Source: Sesamum alatum
Lineage: Eukaryota > Streptophyta > Magnoliopsida > Lamiales > Pedaliaceae
Assembly (NCBI GenBank): GCA_034509735.1
Contig: JACGWO010000006.1
Coordinates: 201,001 to 265,000 of the forward strand
Length of the DNA: 64,000 bases
Reading direction: 5' to 3'
The first letter of the stretch is position 1. Every line of letters starts with the position of its first letter. The notes under the pieces are model-generated. The model searched no databases and was not told where the DNA came from. It saw nothing but the letters and a program-made list of their open reading frames with translations. The translations under genes and the position numbers were made by a program. Of this stretch, positions 28,317 to 40,463 are shown one piece after another.

Positions 28317-28871
28317 ATGGCTTTCCCTTTTGTCGAAGACGAAGAAGCAGAAGCGTAGTCTATCAGATCTCAAAACCCTAGGACAGCAGTTGCTAACCTC
28401 TAGAACCCACATCAATAACCTCCCTATTCTCCCCACCTTCTTCAGCCCCGTGTTTCCTCCGCAATACGCCCTCTAATCTCTCCTCCCACTTCAATTCTTC
28501 TTCAATCCCATCCTTCCACAACTCCCCTCCTTCACATGTGCAAGCACCGACGCCGACCCCGAATTTATTTACCGCACTTGGCTGCGGTCCAAGTTCGAGG
28601 ATTTCCTTCAGTGCCTTGTTGATCTTGTCGTCTCCCCGCCATTGAGGATGCTCGTCGGGTACAACAATTCTATATTTTCGTTTTCTCCTTCATTTATTTT
28701 TACTAATTTATCCTTCACAAATGAATGTACAGTTATTACACTCCACATGCAAAAGTTCAACTACAATCTCTTGGTACAGGAAGTTGTGTTGGACGCCATA
28801 ATGGAGTTTGTGAAAGTGGGAATGCGGACAAGTTTCATTGAGCTATTTATCACAAGCTTCTCCGTGCTATT
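28317..28871 (+). pseudogene. NOC4-like: NOC4-like ribosome-biogenesis pseudogene, 5' exons
   Basis: NOC4 works with NOP14 in nucleolar maturation and export of the 40S subunit. Exon 1 (28317-28658) encodes, in a frame offset from its ATG, SDLKTLGQQLLTSRTHINNL, then ILPTFFSPVFPPQYAL and later EFIYRTWLRSKFEDFLQCL, which is the NOC4 N-terminus as I remember it. Exon 2 (28780-28871) begins EVVLDAIMEFVKVG. Lesions: an extra T directly after the start (ATGGCTTTC) shifts the frame so that translation would end at codon 14; TAA replaces Glu at 28474-28476; a base is missing near 28831; and TGA is at 28839-28841. The middle of the gene is missing, and its last exon lies at 31940-32143, beyond a gypsy element. 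Confidence 0.75.
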
Positions 28872-29677
28872 GTAAGTTTGGAAGCCGACTTGCGTTGGGT
28901 TGTTCAATTTGCTTGTTCAGCTCATTCTTCTGTTCCCATGAGTATCAAAGTAAATAATTCTTTTATCCGCAGAAGACAGGAAGGAAACTGCAGTTTTGGA
29001 GGACAGTATCCAATCAAGACTAAGGTCCGTATACATTCTCTCATAGCAGTAGGTGTCTGGAGTTTGACGAATTGGCGAAGTAACTTTTCATTCTTAATTT
29101 GGATAATTCAACTAAAAGGTTTGAATGATCATTAAGCCTTTAACGTTTCGTTGTGAACCAATTTTTAACCCCCAAGTATGGCTTTGATGTATGCAATGGA
29201 GCTACATTAAGATATTCCCTTCCTGTAAATTGGCTTAGCCCTATCAAAATGTAAATAACTATTTTTGTGAATAAAAATATTAAATTCATGAAAAATTTAA
29301 ATTAATATAAATCATTGCAAATTAAATACAATATACAATTATATAAGTACAAGTAATTCTTATAACTATTTCTGCAAATAATGAGGACTAGTTGAAATCT
29401 ACAAGTCTTCTTGTCTTGAAAATGTTGCAAAATTACTTCAACATTTCCATATTGTTTTGTAGGACAATTTTGCCCAATTGGTTGACCATAGTTGTTAAAG
29501 GCGCACTTTGCGTCATGGTGCGGAGGTGCCCAAGGAGGTAAATGTATTCTTCTTCCGCCAGTGTATTTCATTCTTCATACATTAACTAAAGAAAACTTTG
29601 GTGTAGTCATCCTTCTTTGTTGTATTTTATTTTTCCGTTAATGAAATCTGCCCTAACATATATTCTTCTTTTAGTAG
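28872..29677. other. Remnant intron or exon sequence between NOC4 exons and the gypsy LTR
   Basis: A good donor (GTAAGT) follows exon 2 at 28872. An AG acceptor-like site near 28971 precedes a short readable stretch, but no further NOC4 exon could be recognised with confidence. The rest is AT-rich. Confidence 0.4.
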
Positions 29678-30173
29678 TGATGTGGGTATAACCCAATAAA
29701 TTGGTCAAAAGACCAAAAACACCCTAAAAAGTGGGTCCCAGGCTACAAAGAAGTACCAGACCCGCGTACCAGCGATACGGGCCGGGTCTCGCGACCCGCC
29801 CCGGATCAGCGACCCGGGTATTACCAAGGACCATGTGTCCAAATATGGATCTTTGATGCTAAAACTTGTCAGACTAACGAGATGAGGCCACGTGGACCAC
29901 GAAGGTATGGACATTTGGTGCTATAAATAAGCCTGACCCACCACATTTGAGGTAAGTCATTCCAATTGTATTCGACCAGCACTATTCTCCATATTATCGA
30001 CCATCCATCTCGACCAGAATCTGACTTAAGCATCGGAGTGTCTACGCCGAGGACCCTCCCGGCTAGTCTCATGTGCTTGTTTCTTCTCAGGTATTGTTCG
30101 GAAGCTAACCAGATCGAGCTCGAGGGTACCCAAATCAAGTAGGACCCAGGTGATCGAGTAGCGACCCGGATCA
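29678..30173 (+). repeat. 5' LTR of the truncated gypsy element
   Basis: It starts TGATGTGGG and ends GGATCA directly before the primer-binding site. A TATA box (CTATAAATAA) at 29921-29930 would be the promoter. It is GC-rich in the first half, with repeated CGACCCG/GACCCGG motifs. Confidence 0.75.
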
Positions 30174-31860
30174 ATTGGCGCCGTCTGTGGGAAACTTTGA
30201 GAAGAGCACTTCAGATTCGAGATGGAAGGACCATCAGGAGGCGAACAAACACCAGGCGACTTTAACGAACCCATTTCGCGACTTGGTGAGCAAATTCTTC
30301 AGATCACCAGAAACGAATTGCAAATAATGATTGATGAAGCTGCTAGGAACGTAACCAGAAACGCCATAGTCGAATATGAGAGGCGAACCGCGACCCTGTG
30401 TGCGTATGATTCAATGAAACGTTAGTTATTCAAAGAAAAAGATGTTGGAAGGTGACCCGAATGAGGTGACTAGCAAAGGGATGCCTGAGAAAGGCACAAA
30501 AATAAAACTTTCGGACGAAGTATCAAGTAAAAAAGGAAAAACCAGGAGAGAGCCTGGGATATCAAGGGCTGAGGTGGAGAACGTGGGTCGCCAAATTGTG
30601 AGATTGGGGTCGCAGATTGATGAACTTAAGAGAAAAGGGAAGATCATGGCGCAGAACAGAAACCATTTTCAAACAAAATGTTGATCGAGGTCGTGGATCC
30701 CAGCTTTCGGATGCCCGATCTACCTAAATACGATGGAACCAAAGACCCACTGGAGCACATAGCAGCGTTTGAATTGGGTTGAAAAAAGGACCGTTCGCAT
30801 CATCACTTGCAAGGGACCCACCTGAGGATGTAGAACAGTTGATGAAAATGGCACGAAAATACAGGGACGAGGAAGAGATGAAGGCGATGAAAGATGGTGG
30901 ATGGGCGAGCAGAGGTCGCGATGCTGGTCAAGATCGCAGAAGAGACAGACGGATTCTTCAAAGAACGGAATCCCATGACCCTGAGCAAGAGCAGAGGAAA
31001 GAGAGAAGGGAGAGATCGAGAAGCAGGTCAAGGACTAGGGAACGATTTCTCAAAAGAGAACAAAGGAAAAAAGTGACGAGGCAGTTGATAACACTTTTAT
31101 GAAAGAAGTCGTTCATACAATTGCAGGACCTACTGGAGGAGACCCCGCGAGGTCGCGAAAGAGGTGCGCCGAAAGCAACTGTTTTGAAAGAGATGGTTTG
31201 AAGGTTGAGCAGGAAGAGGAGATCACCTCTAGCAAAAATGACTTGTCATTAGAGATGGAGTTGTCAGAACGACCCAATGGTGATCAAGATGGACATAACA
31301 AATTTTTTGGTGCACAAGGTGTTAGTTGACAAGGGTTATCAGCCAAGGAGGAGAACGTCGATGGCAGTAGTGTCCACCTATCACCTGAAGAGGAAGCTCC
31401 CAACAAGACATGGAATAGGCGAGGTGAGATACGACCAGAGGGAGACTAAGAAGTGTTACAACCTATCCTGAAAAAAGGTGGAGGCGATGACATAAAGACC
31501 AGAAGAAAGATAGTGACCGTGCACCCGGTTAAGAAGATGGACACCGTAAAGAAATCTAAGCCCGAGTGGATGGAACCAGCAGAAGAGCATAAGACGATTC
31601 AACTGGTGCAAGGAGAAGCAAGACGACCAGAATTAGGTCGCATATGACCTCAAGCTTGGAGACGATAGCGATCGAGCTTCTCAAGGAGAACACAAGTTCC
31701 ACCAGTCAAACAGAAGATGACATTTGGGGTCAAGCGGAACAAGATCATCGAGATGGAGGTGAACAAATTGCTAGAAGCCGGGGATTTGGTTGAGTTTGAT
31801 GGATGCTTATCACACCTGAAATATGGCATCCTTGTGTCCTTGTCGTTTGACAGCCCTTGT
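29678..31860 (+). mobile_element. Truncated Ty3-gypsy retrotransposon with a single LTR
   Basis: A 5' LTR (29678-30173) is followed by a primer-binding site (TTGGCGCCGTCTGTGGGA, from 30175) and gag starting at ATG 30222. Readable gag includes FRMPDLPKYDGTKDPLEHIA (about 30705-30765). A protease-region motif VHTIAGPTGGD is at 31110-31142, and the start of RT follows at about 31715-31800 (TFGVKRNKIIEMEVNKLLEA in one frame). The frames shift several times, and large parts of gag and most of pol are absent; no 3' LTR follows. The right end is estimated at about 31860, where NOC4 intron-like sequence resumes. The primer site and the two-domain order suggest the same broad Tat-like group as the element at 53 kb. 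Confidence 0.8.
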
Positions 31861-31939
31861 ATTTGCTAAATGTCATTAGTGCTCTATATACTTTATGGTT
31901 CCGGTTATTGAGCATCACAGACCTTAATAACGGTTGCAG

Positions 31940-32143
31940 ATTAGAAGAAGGGTCAAACAGGTCCCATTGGCATTCTACAAAGCAACGGCCACATATTTGT
32001 TCTCAGAGTCTGACTTTCCCGGTTGGACATTCAAATTCAAGGATGAGGGATTTCTTACTGTAAATGATACAGGAGAAACAACTGTTACATTTGATGGTCG
32101 CCTATATACACACGAAAGAACGGGAGCGAATAGAGTGATATGA
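31940..32143 (+). pseudogene. NOC4-like: NOC4-like last exon, separated from the 5' exons
   Basis: After an acceptor (TTGCAG, ending 31939) the frame reads IRRRVKQVPLAFYKATATYL, then FSESDFPGWTFKF, and stops at 32141-32143. This matches the NOC4 C-terminus as I recall it (EIRRRVKQVPLAFYK...SDFPGWTF). The C-terminal extension of about 25 residues after FKF is not one that I recognise. The exon itself is undamaged, but it can only be reached through a gypsy insertion and lacks the middle of the protein, so the locus is a pseudogene. Confidence 0.75.
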
Positions 32144-33379
32144 GGCCTAGTTTTGTTAAGCTCCTTGAAGAAAATTTATGACAATCCTTTTTCTAGAACT
32201 GTTTATGGCTACATATTTCTGCTTTGTAGGGAGAAAACATCATAGCAGGCAATTGTGCCCTTTTGCTATCCTGTTTATAAATTTAGGTGTAACAAGATGG
32301 AACCAAGTAATTAGGTATGTTGGGTTCTATGAGAAACGAGCTCTGATTAGTAACTTGGCCTATTGAATACAGTTTTGGCATGTTGATTGACTAGAGTAGA
32401 TTGTAATGTGATAGTCTTGGGCTATGACTGATAACCATTTTAACTTGAAACTCACATCACTCTTATAATATTATTTAGGCTTTTAATGTTATTTTTATTT
32501 GGCCATTACAAGACTAGCTTCTCTACTACTTTGTGTGCATATTTCTATCACCATCTTGGCGAGGAGAAGTGCGTGGTGCATTATCAAACTGAAATCATAT
32601 TGTAACAAATAGAAACAGAAATGGATGTTGTGCCCAATGGAATGGTAATGGTGACGATGGAGTTTGTTGTTGCTCTGGCCGAAATCAGCCGCTTTAGTAG
32701 TAGACTTTAGAATGAATATGAATGGATGTTGTATCATTATTGGTACGTATACAAAACATGAGATGTGAAGGAAGTGGAGCATCTGTGTGGGAAAGACAGA
32801 GTTCACCAGTACTAAATTGGAGAGCAAATACGTTGTAGCTGTTCAAAAAGCCCAGTTATCCAATCCAAGGATCTTAATTCGACGTCATAATGTTAAATTT
32901 TTTGAATATGCAAGACTCAATTTGGAAATTGGAAATTGGAAATAGATCCAAATGGACGGCGTCTGAGAAGGACAAAAAGGTTGACCAGATTGGAGGCTGT
33001 TCGCGGAAAGTTCCAGCAACACCCACCCACAGAGTTGGTTTCTTTTTCTCTCAATTTCCGAGTTTACATTTTCTGTATTGCATATAAATAAATTCTCTTC
33101 TGCTTGTTGTATGAATAGATAGACAATAAATCTCTGTATCTCTCAAAATATCTCATCTCATTTCTGTCCCTTATCATTCATTCTTCCCCTCCATCTTGAG
33201 ATGTGCAGACCCATCATCATCATCATCAATAACCTTCATTAAACAAACAGAAAGAGGATTGATTTCATTTGGGTCTATTAATTTCTTTTCTTTTTCATAA
33301 TATATCAATAGCGTATCATTCATACTATCTATCTCCTCAAGATCTATTTGTTTTTCATCATCAACATTTCAATTTTTCA
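32144..33379. other. Intergenic; 3' flank of the pseudogene and promoter of AVT3
   Basis: No coding frame was recognised; the 110-codon frame on the minus strand (32495-32827) shows no domain. The last 250 bases are CT- and TCA-rich (a (CAT)n stretch at about 33211-33228) and probably include the AVT3 leader, which has no in-frame ATG before 33380. Confidence 0.45.
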
Positions 33380-34684
33380 ATGGGGTTCGAGAAACAAAAT
33401 GAAGCTGGTTCATCCACCAATTCCCTCCGCTCGCTCCCCAGAGAAGATACACCCTTATTGTCCTCCCACGGCAAGCCCCATACCCTTTCTTCTCAACCCA
33501 AAACTTTCGCCAATGTCTTCATTGCCATCGTCGGCGCCGGCGTCCTTGGCCTCCCCTACACATTCATGCGTACCGGCTGGCTAACCAGCCTCATCATGAT
33601 TTTCTTTGTCGCTGCTCTCACCTACCGCGGCATGATGCTTCTCATCCATGCCCGCAGGAAGCTTGAGGCTTCCCCCCACTCTGCCTTCTCAAAGATCTCA
33701 TCTTTCGGTGATTTGGGCTTCGCTGTTTGTGGGTCTGTTGGCAGATTTGCCGTTGATTCTATGATTGTTCTCTCCCAGGCTGGCTTCTGCGTCGGTTATC
33801 TCATTTTCATTGGTAACACTCTCGCCAATCTTTTCAGTTCCCCCCTGACGTTGTCTGCTGCCAGCCCCAAAATTTGGGGGGTTTCTGCCAAGAGTCTTTA
33901 CATTTGGAGTTGTTTCCCCTTTCAGTTGGGCTTGAATGCGATTCCATCGCTAACCCTATTAGCTCCTCTCAGCATATTCGCGGATATTGTGGATTTAGGT
34001 GCAATGGGGGTGGTGATGGTTCAGGATGCCCTCATATTCGCCAAGCAAATGCCCTTGGTTGAGGCTTTTGGCACTCTGTCTACCTTCTTTTACGGATTGG
34101 GTGTGGCGGTGTACTCCTTTGAGGGGATTGGGATGGCTCTGCCGTTGGAATCCGAGATGAAAGACAAGTCCAAGTTTGGGAGAATTCTAGGCTTAACCAT
34201 GATTTTTATTGCTGCCATGTATGGGGGATTTGGGGCATTGGGGTACTTTGCGTTCGGTGAGAACACAAAGGACATCATCACTGCCAACATGGGAAAAGGA
34301 TTGTTGAGTAGCTTGGTTCAGCTGGGCCTCTGTATAAATTTGTTCTTTACGTTTCCGTTGATGATGCACCCAGTTTACGAAGTGTTTGAGAGGAGGTTTT
34401 CGGATGGGAAGTACTGCTTGTGGATGAGGTGGGTGCTTGTGCTGGCCGTGAGTTTGGTGGCGTTGTTCGTCCCGAATTTTGCTGATTTCTTGTCGTTGGT
34501 GGGAAGCAGCACCTGCTGTGTGCTGGGCTTTGTTTTGCCTGCACTCTTTCACTATATAGCCTTCAAGGATGAGATGAGTTGGAGACAAGCTAGTGCAGAT
34601 GTGGGCATCATTGCCTTGGGTGTTTTCCTAGGAGTTACTGGAACTTGGTACTCCCTCCTAGAGATTTTCTCGGTGAAGGTATGA
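33380..34684 (+). CDS. AVT3: Vacuolar amino-acid transporter, AVT3 type, intronless
   Basis: It is a proton-coupled or exporting amino-acid permease of the AAAP family; AVT3 proteins in Arabidopsis release amino acids from the vacuole. The ATG at 33380 gives MGFEKQNEAGSS and a protein of 434 residues; the frame is also open further upstream, but without an ATG. After a polar N-terminus with PREDTPLLSS (a dileucine-like tonoplast signal), the Aa_trans domain begins at about residue 40 with FANVFIAIVGAGVLGLPYTF. About eleven hydrophobic segments follow (for example SLIMIFFVAALTYRGMMLL, then GLTMIFIAAMYGGFGALGYF) to near the C-terminus. The lack of introns and the length match the AVT3A/B/C group. 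The exact paralogue cannot be told. Reading frames on the opposite strand are shadows. Confidence 0.93.
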   Translation: MGFEKQNEAGSSTNSLRSLPREDTPLLSSHGKPHTLSSQPKTFANVFIAIVGAGVLGLPYTFMRTGWLTSLIMIFFVAALTYRGMMLLIHARRKLEASPHSAFSKISSFGDLGFAVCGSVGRFAVDSMIVLSQAGFCVGYLIFIGNTLANLFSSPLTLSAASPKIWGVSAKSLYIWSCFPFQLGLNAIPSLTLLAPLSIFADIVDLGAMGVVMVQDALIFAKQMPLVEAFGTLSTFFYGLGVAVYSFEGIGMALPLESEMKDKSKFGRILGLTMIFIAAMYGGFGALGYFAFGENTKDIITANMGKGLLSSLVQLGLCINLFFTFPLMMHPVYEVFERRFSDGKYCLWMRWVLVLAVSLVALFVPNFADFLSLVGSSTCCVLGFVLPALFHYIAFKDEMSWRQASADVGIIALGVFLGVTGTWYSLLEIFSVKV

Positions 34685-36704
34685 GGAGATACATGGTTCT
34701 TCAACACTTGTATGAGTAGTGGATGATATTATGTTGTTGCTACTGATCATAGTGTATAAACCATGTTAAATGTTTCTATTGCAACCAAAAAATTATACAT
34801 AATACAGATTCCAACACACACACACATATATACATGTATACTTTTGGTAAAAGATTAGACACATAGATGTTTTAGTTATGCATTCCTGGATCAATTATTT
34901 GTTGATGACTGAATCAAAGCAAATATGTTACAGGAGCAGTAGTATGTTTGTCATCTGGAGGTGTCGTTAACAAGTGACAGAGGGAAGTTAGTTTATCTAT
35001 ACTGCTAGGTATAGACTTTTATGCTTATTATGTACTGATCTGCTTTTTAGTGTATATTCACATTTTTCTAAAAATGAGATTGTTGTACTATCTTGGTGGT
35101 CGGTCATTTAGTTAATGTCTTGGTGTTTTTTGGATTTCTGGTTTTTGTTCTTGTACCCAAATAAGTTGTTAATGGCAGAAAGATTCTGTTTCAACCCTCA
35201 AGTCATTTTGAGTTGCTCAGTATTTCCACATGTAGAAGGGTTGCTGGATTCATATAGCCTTGGCTTAAACGGAAGATAGTCCTGATGATCCCTTATCAAC
35301 CTTGGAGTAGAATAACATTGAGTAACCACATCAAACTTTTTGAGATCCTTCTCCTCAAACATCCACTACCAGTTGGTGTAGTGTGTGAGCTTCTCCACCC
35401 AGACCAGACCGGACTGGACCAACATAATAAGCCTTAGCGGAGCCGGTGGGGCTTATTAGCACTTGTGATTTTCTGTTGATTATTCCTTGTGGACATTGAA
35501 ACTAAATCCAATTCTCTAGTTGACCTCCACAGATTAGATTGGGCAGTGAAAATAGGGTCATCCAGGCTCAACATGTGTTTCCAACTCCAACTGAATCGTG
35601 TTTGTTTGTTTATTGTTACCGGTATCCCAAGATGAAGATGTGATGTAAATATCTTTTCTATCTGGCATCTACCCAAAAGAAGAAGAAGAAGGAACATAAG
35701 TAGATAAAAGAAATCATGGGTTGAAGTTAGATATTTTTGGTGGGGCCTTTATGCCTTTTGTGAGACAATAGCTACACTGCTCATGCCATGCTTTTGTCCC
35801 TCTCGTCTCTTTCGCTTGTTTGATCTTTATAGAAAAAATCTTAAATAAGATTTGCCAGTTTCAAATTGAATAATGATATTATTAGGTCCCAGCTCCAACT
35901 AACACTATTACTCATCAATTGATGCTCCAACACTTTTTGAATCAGTATTCTTAGATTAGGAGCAATAGTTTTCGATAATCTTATATCATTAAGAAGAGGT
36001 CTGTCTAAGCTCAAATTGAGTGAGTGTGACTATGTGACCACCTTACCACAATAAGTGGCTATACTGCTGCAAGATATATATATTCTTCTTCTTCTTCCAA
36101 GTGGATGCTTTTTTCAGGAAAAGGGAGCCATGGAAGATGCTATACTATTTGTTTCACAATTACAAACATCTATTTGTATTTGCTTGTAATAGTCTACTTT
36201 TACATTCTAAAATGTCTCAACTTGTTTTGGCATATTAAAGTTAGCTCAAATTAGGCATTGATTATCTTACAATTCTAAAACTTTGATGGCAATTGCAAAT
36301 TACAAGAGGAGAATGGCACTACTCCACTCCACAATCCAAATGAACTAAGTTTGGATATGTGGAGCAAAAGACAATCTTCCTACTTACCCTAACTCACTCA
36401 CTCAGTCTTATTTTGGGGGAAAAAAAAGAAAGGGGGGGTAAGGCGTAAGGGTTTGCAAAAGGCAAGACAAGACGGTGTAAAATTTCAAAATTAGGGAAAG
36501 TAAAAGGAAAGCTACAAAAAAACAACAAGAAGAAAAAAAGTTCAGTGCCCACTGCCCACTATCACATAAACAATGGCAGCTGTCACCAGGCCATCTTCAT
36601 TTCCCTCCCAAAAAACCTAATAGAAATACTACATAGATACCACACAACCACCTCTCTCTCTCTCTCTCTCTCTCCCTTCATAACTCTCTCACTCCCCCTT
36701 CACT
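34685..36704. other. Intergenic between AVT3 and the EXORDIUM-like gene
   Basis: It contains the probable AVT3 3' UTR and, at 36651-36673, a (CT)n tract 30 to 50 bases before the EXL start, a common leader or core-promoter feature in plants. No other gene or bounded mobile element was recognised. Confidence 0.5.
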
Positions 36705-37772
36705 ATGTTGATTCATCTTCTATTCATCTTTGCTGTTGCTGCTCCTTTTCTTGTTCTACTTGTACCTCACTCTGCTGCATCAGCTGCTACACTACAACTA
36801 CAGCCTCTCAAACATGATGATAACTACACATTTAAGTTTAACCCTCAGCTTCCCCCCAGATCCCTCTCCGCCTCCAAGAAATTCGAGGGCTCATCGGAGC
36901 TAGTCAACCTCCGCTACCACATGGGTCCAGTTCTCTCCTCCCCGATTAACATCTACCTCATCTGGTACGGAAACTGGGCTCCCTCCCAGCAGCTCCTCAT
37001 CAAAGACTTCCTCCTCTCCATATCCACCTTCAACCACCGCGCCGCCCCCTCCCCATCCGTCGCCGAGTGGTGGCAAACCGTCTCCCTATACACCGATCAG
37101 ACCGGCGCCAACATCTCACGCTCCATCCTCATTGCCGGCGAGTACTCGGATCATCTCTACTCTCATGGTTACCACCTCACCCGCCTCTCCATCCAGGAAG
37201 TCATTGCTACAGCCGTCAAATCCAAGCCCTTCCCCGTGGACCACAAGAACGGCATCTACCTAGTCTTGACAGCAACCGACGTGACCGTACAGGATTTCTG
37301 CCGTGCGGTGTGCGGGTTTCACTACTTCACGTTTCCATCGATGGTGGGGTACACATTGCCGTATGCGTGGGTGGGGAATTCAGGGAAACAGTGCCCTGAG
37401 GTGTGCGCGTATCCATTCGCGGTGCCGGGATACATGGGAGGAGGTGGGCCAGGGGCGCTGAGGCCACCGAACGGTGATGTAGGGGTTGATGGGATGATAA
37501 GTGTGATAGGGCATGAGCTGGCGGAGCTGTCGTCGAATCCGCTGGTGAACGCGTGGTACGCGGGAGAAGATCCGACGGCGCCGACGGAGATAGGGGATTT
37601 ATGTGAAGGGTTGTATGGGAGTGGTGGTGGTGGAGGGTATATAGGGCAGGTGATGAGGGACGGAGGAGGGAGGACATACAACTTGAAGGGGAGGAGGGGA
37701 AGGAGGTTTTTGGTGCAGTGGATTTGGAATCCCACTCTCAAAGCCTGTGCAGGTCCCAATGCTCTAGACTAG
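36705..37772 (+). CDS. EXL5: EXORDIUM-like secreted protein (EXL5 type)
   Basis: It belongs to the PHI-1/EXORDIUM family (phosphate-induced protein 1 domain), apoplastic proteins tied to brassinosteroid- and carbon-dependent growth. It is one exon of 355 residues. Residues 1-28 form a signal peptide ([19 protein letters not shown] followed by small residues ending in SAASAA). The family domain runs from about residue 68 to the end: RYHMGPVL, then [29 protein letters not shown] and later [15 protein letters not shown]. The HELAE sequence looks like a metalloprotease-type HEXXE motif, but activity is not established. The 3' half has unusually high GC, and a Gly-rich insert (GSGGGGGY) sits near residue 306. 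Start: the first ATG in frame, directly preceding the hydrophobic signal. Closest to At2g17230 (EXL5) by position and sequence memory. Confidence 0.93.
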   Translation: MLIHLLFIFAVAAPFLVLLVPHSAASAATLQLQPLKHDDNYTFKFNPQLPPRSLSASKKFEGSSELVNLRYHMGPVLSSPINIYLIWYGNWAPSQQLLIKDFLLSISTFNHRAAPSPSVAEWWQTVSLYTDQTGANISRSILIAGEYSDHLYSHGYHLTRLSIQEVIATAVKSKPFPVDHKNGIYLVLTATDVTVQDFCRAVCGFHYFTFPSMVGYTLPYAWVGNSGKQCPEVCAYPFAVPGYMGGGGPGALRPPNGDVGVDGMISVIGHELAELSSNPLVNAWYAGEDPTAPTEIGDLCEGLYGSGGGGGYIGQVMRDGGGRTYNLKGRRGRRFLVQWIWNPTLKACAGPNALD

Positions 37773-38739
37773 ACTAGAGACTACAATACTAATATTATTA
37801 TTCATTTATTTCTTACTCCTCTATGTACTCCCCACTTTTTAATTTTAATAATAATAATTATTATTATTGTGCAATCCCAATCCCAATCCCTGGAATATAT
37901 TTATTTCTTGATGATAGAAAATCCTGTTCCTAATCCTACTGCTACTGCTCCTCCTCCAGAAATGATGATGAATGAGTTGAGTATAAGAGATTAGAGATGG
38001 AGGAAGGAGTGGTGTTGTTGAGTGTTGAATGTTAATGAGCAACAGCTAAGCAAAGGACCCACCAATCATCAACCACCTCTCCCTCTCCTGTTGCTTTTCA
38101 GTTTTCACTCCTTGAATAATAACAAAATATCATTAACACTTGCTTTCATTCCCATTCCCCAACAATGAACCACCTCAACCCCCCTTGTAGTGGGCCTGCT
38201 AGCTGCTACTGCTTCTGGAGCAGAAAAGCAGCAGGCCGCAGATGCATATGCGCATGTATGTGCGTTGTCTCAGTGTGTGTTTGTTGCCCGCTCTCAGCTG
38301 GTTTACACCCTATGTTCAATAAGAGCCTCCCACCTATGTTTTTATATCTTATAAATGACAAGATTCATGCCCAAGATATTTTCTTGCAATTCCTTGTTTG
38401 CTCAACCAATAACAACGTCAACACTCTCCCTCCTCAACACAATGGAAATTAATGTTCCTTTTTTTAGTCATATAAAGATATTGAAACATCACCACCACCA
38501 CCACCACCACCAGCTGCTTCATAAATCTCAATTTTATATGAGATTAATCCCCTCATTAGATTCTACCTCACATACATACCATACAAAGTACAAACAAACT
38601 ATATAATTCAATCAAGCAGGCTGAGATCATCCCAAGATTCATGCAACAAATTGTATTTGGAGAGACCCCCTTCTTTCTGTTTCTTCAAGGGCTGCCCTAT
38701 ATTTAATAGAATCAGTAAGCGAGTGCGGCGCCCATCCGC
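37773..38739. other. Intergenic between convergent genes
   Basis: It holds the 3' ends of EXL and TANGO2, which face each other. A (CAC)n tract lies at about 38488-38512 and an AT-rich tandem (AATAAT) at 37845-37867. Small frames here are short and unsupported. Confidence 0.5.
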
Positions 38740-40463
38740 TCACCTTCTTTCTCTTTCAATATGATAGCTTATTGTCTCCTCCTTCCATACATCTTTCTCC
38801 AGGCTTCTTTCATAAAAGGATACTGCTCCACTTGTTTCCAGAGCCACCGCAGAAACACTTCTTGTCCCATATCGTCCCTGTGAAATTCAGAATATAACAT
38901 ATACATGTTTCACACAAGAACCAATAATGTCCCTATGAAGTGGGATATGTCAAAAAAAAAAAACCACTTCTAATTACCCCAGGTGTATCTGCTTCAACAA
39001 AAATGGCACTCAATAGGTACTCAAAGGCAGGAGGATAAATGTGTGGAAGCAGCTCCTCTTGATCATCCTTAGTAGTGTCAGTCATTAGTTTTTCAGTTAT
39101 CTCTTTCATTGAAATTTCAGCATCACAACATTTTTGCACTACAACATCCTCAAAACTATGTCGCAACCTTTGAGCCTGCAATCCAATAATACATTGCTGT
39201 TTACACTACACCAACTATAAAATATCACCAAAATAAAAGCAAAACAGGGGAGCACCAGTATAAAATTTATGGCTTACCTAAACATAGAGAGTGGATTATT
39301 ATGTAAATGTGTGGGACCATTTTTAACCAAAGGTCCGACTAGAGAATCCTAAGTTTTTTGACATGAAAGTATAGATTGTTAAATCTTAACACAACACAAA
39401 TAACATGTCAACGGAATTAGTTGTTCCTCAAACCTCAACTCGTTGATCTCATCAATAAACACTCCTCAAGCAATCCAGCAACTGCACAATATCTCAGCCA
39501 TTGAGTTGAAAAGTGTTAATTTTTACACGCTAGTCTTTTCTGTAAAAATCGTCCTTGCTCAGGATGAATGTTGCTAGTGAGATATGAAGAGAGGAAACAT
39601 GAATGTAAACTAGTGCAAAAGTATATTGGGAGCATTGACACTAGCAATTAACTTGATCATCATATTACCTTGGGCCATGGTGTGTCCAAATTTGCATTTG
39701 ACAAGACATGAATGCCAGGAGAAACTTGTACTATAGAGGGAGCATCATCTTTTGGCCTGTTGGTAATGTAAAACATGGTCATAGAGCAAAGATCAGCTAC
39801 TATTAGATTGAACCCATTATACTGGTTCGCTTCTCCCATGAGTTCCTCAGCAAATTCTTTGGGACTTTTTTGACTCTGCAAGAAGAGGCATAGTATGCCT
39901 CAAAATATTCATCAACCCCGCAATTGACACCAAAAGATAATTGTGAAGGAACAAGTGGCGGTGCCAAGAGGAGAACCCTGGTGTGGTGGGTGATGCCATT
40001 TTAACCCTATTAATTACATGACTAAAAACAACAAGTAAAGCCGGCAAATCCGTATAGTTTTGATTTGCAATTCAGTTGAGAAGATGTAGCTCCAAAAAAA
40101 CAAAAAGGAAAAGGTTACCTTCAAAAAGCGAATTGGGAGATCTCCTCTGCTTTTGACTTGTGAATGGGATGGGATTTCTCTCACATTGGTAACAAAAGAA
40201 ACCTTCCCATCCTTGGTGCAAGCCAGCCAGGTTCCGCCCGCTTGCTCATCTCTTCCACCCACTATTTCACCGTCCTCCCACCACCTCAACGCCGTCGTTG
40301 GCCTTTAATGAAGAAAGGTAGCAAAAAATTTCAGCTCAATTCACACCCAGAAACCAAAATATAGGATGTTAGGACCATACCGATTGTGGTATTCGTCTCT
40401 GTTGAGCAATAGGAGGAAAGGGTAAATTGGATGAGATTTCCATATGAACACCGCTATACACAT
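38740..40463 (-). CDS. TANGO2-like: TANGO2 / NRDE-domain protein, 5 exons
   Basis: It belongs to the TANGO2 family (Ser/Thr-rich T10 in older plant annotations), linked in animals to Golgi organisation, heme handling and lipid metabolism; the plant role is poorly known. Exons on the minus strand are 40463-40381, 40302-40119, 39875-39669, 39175-38978 and 38877-38740; phases agree, total 269 residues. The family hallmark NRDE is at residues 20-23 within LLLLNRDEYHNRP, next to MCIAVFIWKSHP at the start. Then come WWEDGEIVGGRDEQAGGTWL, GKVSFVTNVRE, GFNLIVADL and HVLSNANLDTPWPK, all typical blocks in order. Cys2 is the residue proposed as an N-terminal nucleophile in NTN-like relatives. There is no signal peptide. 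The gene stops at TGA 38740-38742. Confidence 0.92.

Noticed and set aside
33269..33379. N-terminal extension of the AVT3 frame
   Set aside because: The open frame begins at a TTG and has no ATG before 33380. The sequence there looks like leader, and family members start near MGFEK.
37322..37759. Long Pro-rich minus-strand ORFs within EXL
   Set aside because: They are shadows of the GC-rich EXL coding strand and have no domain.
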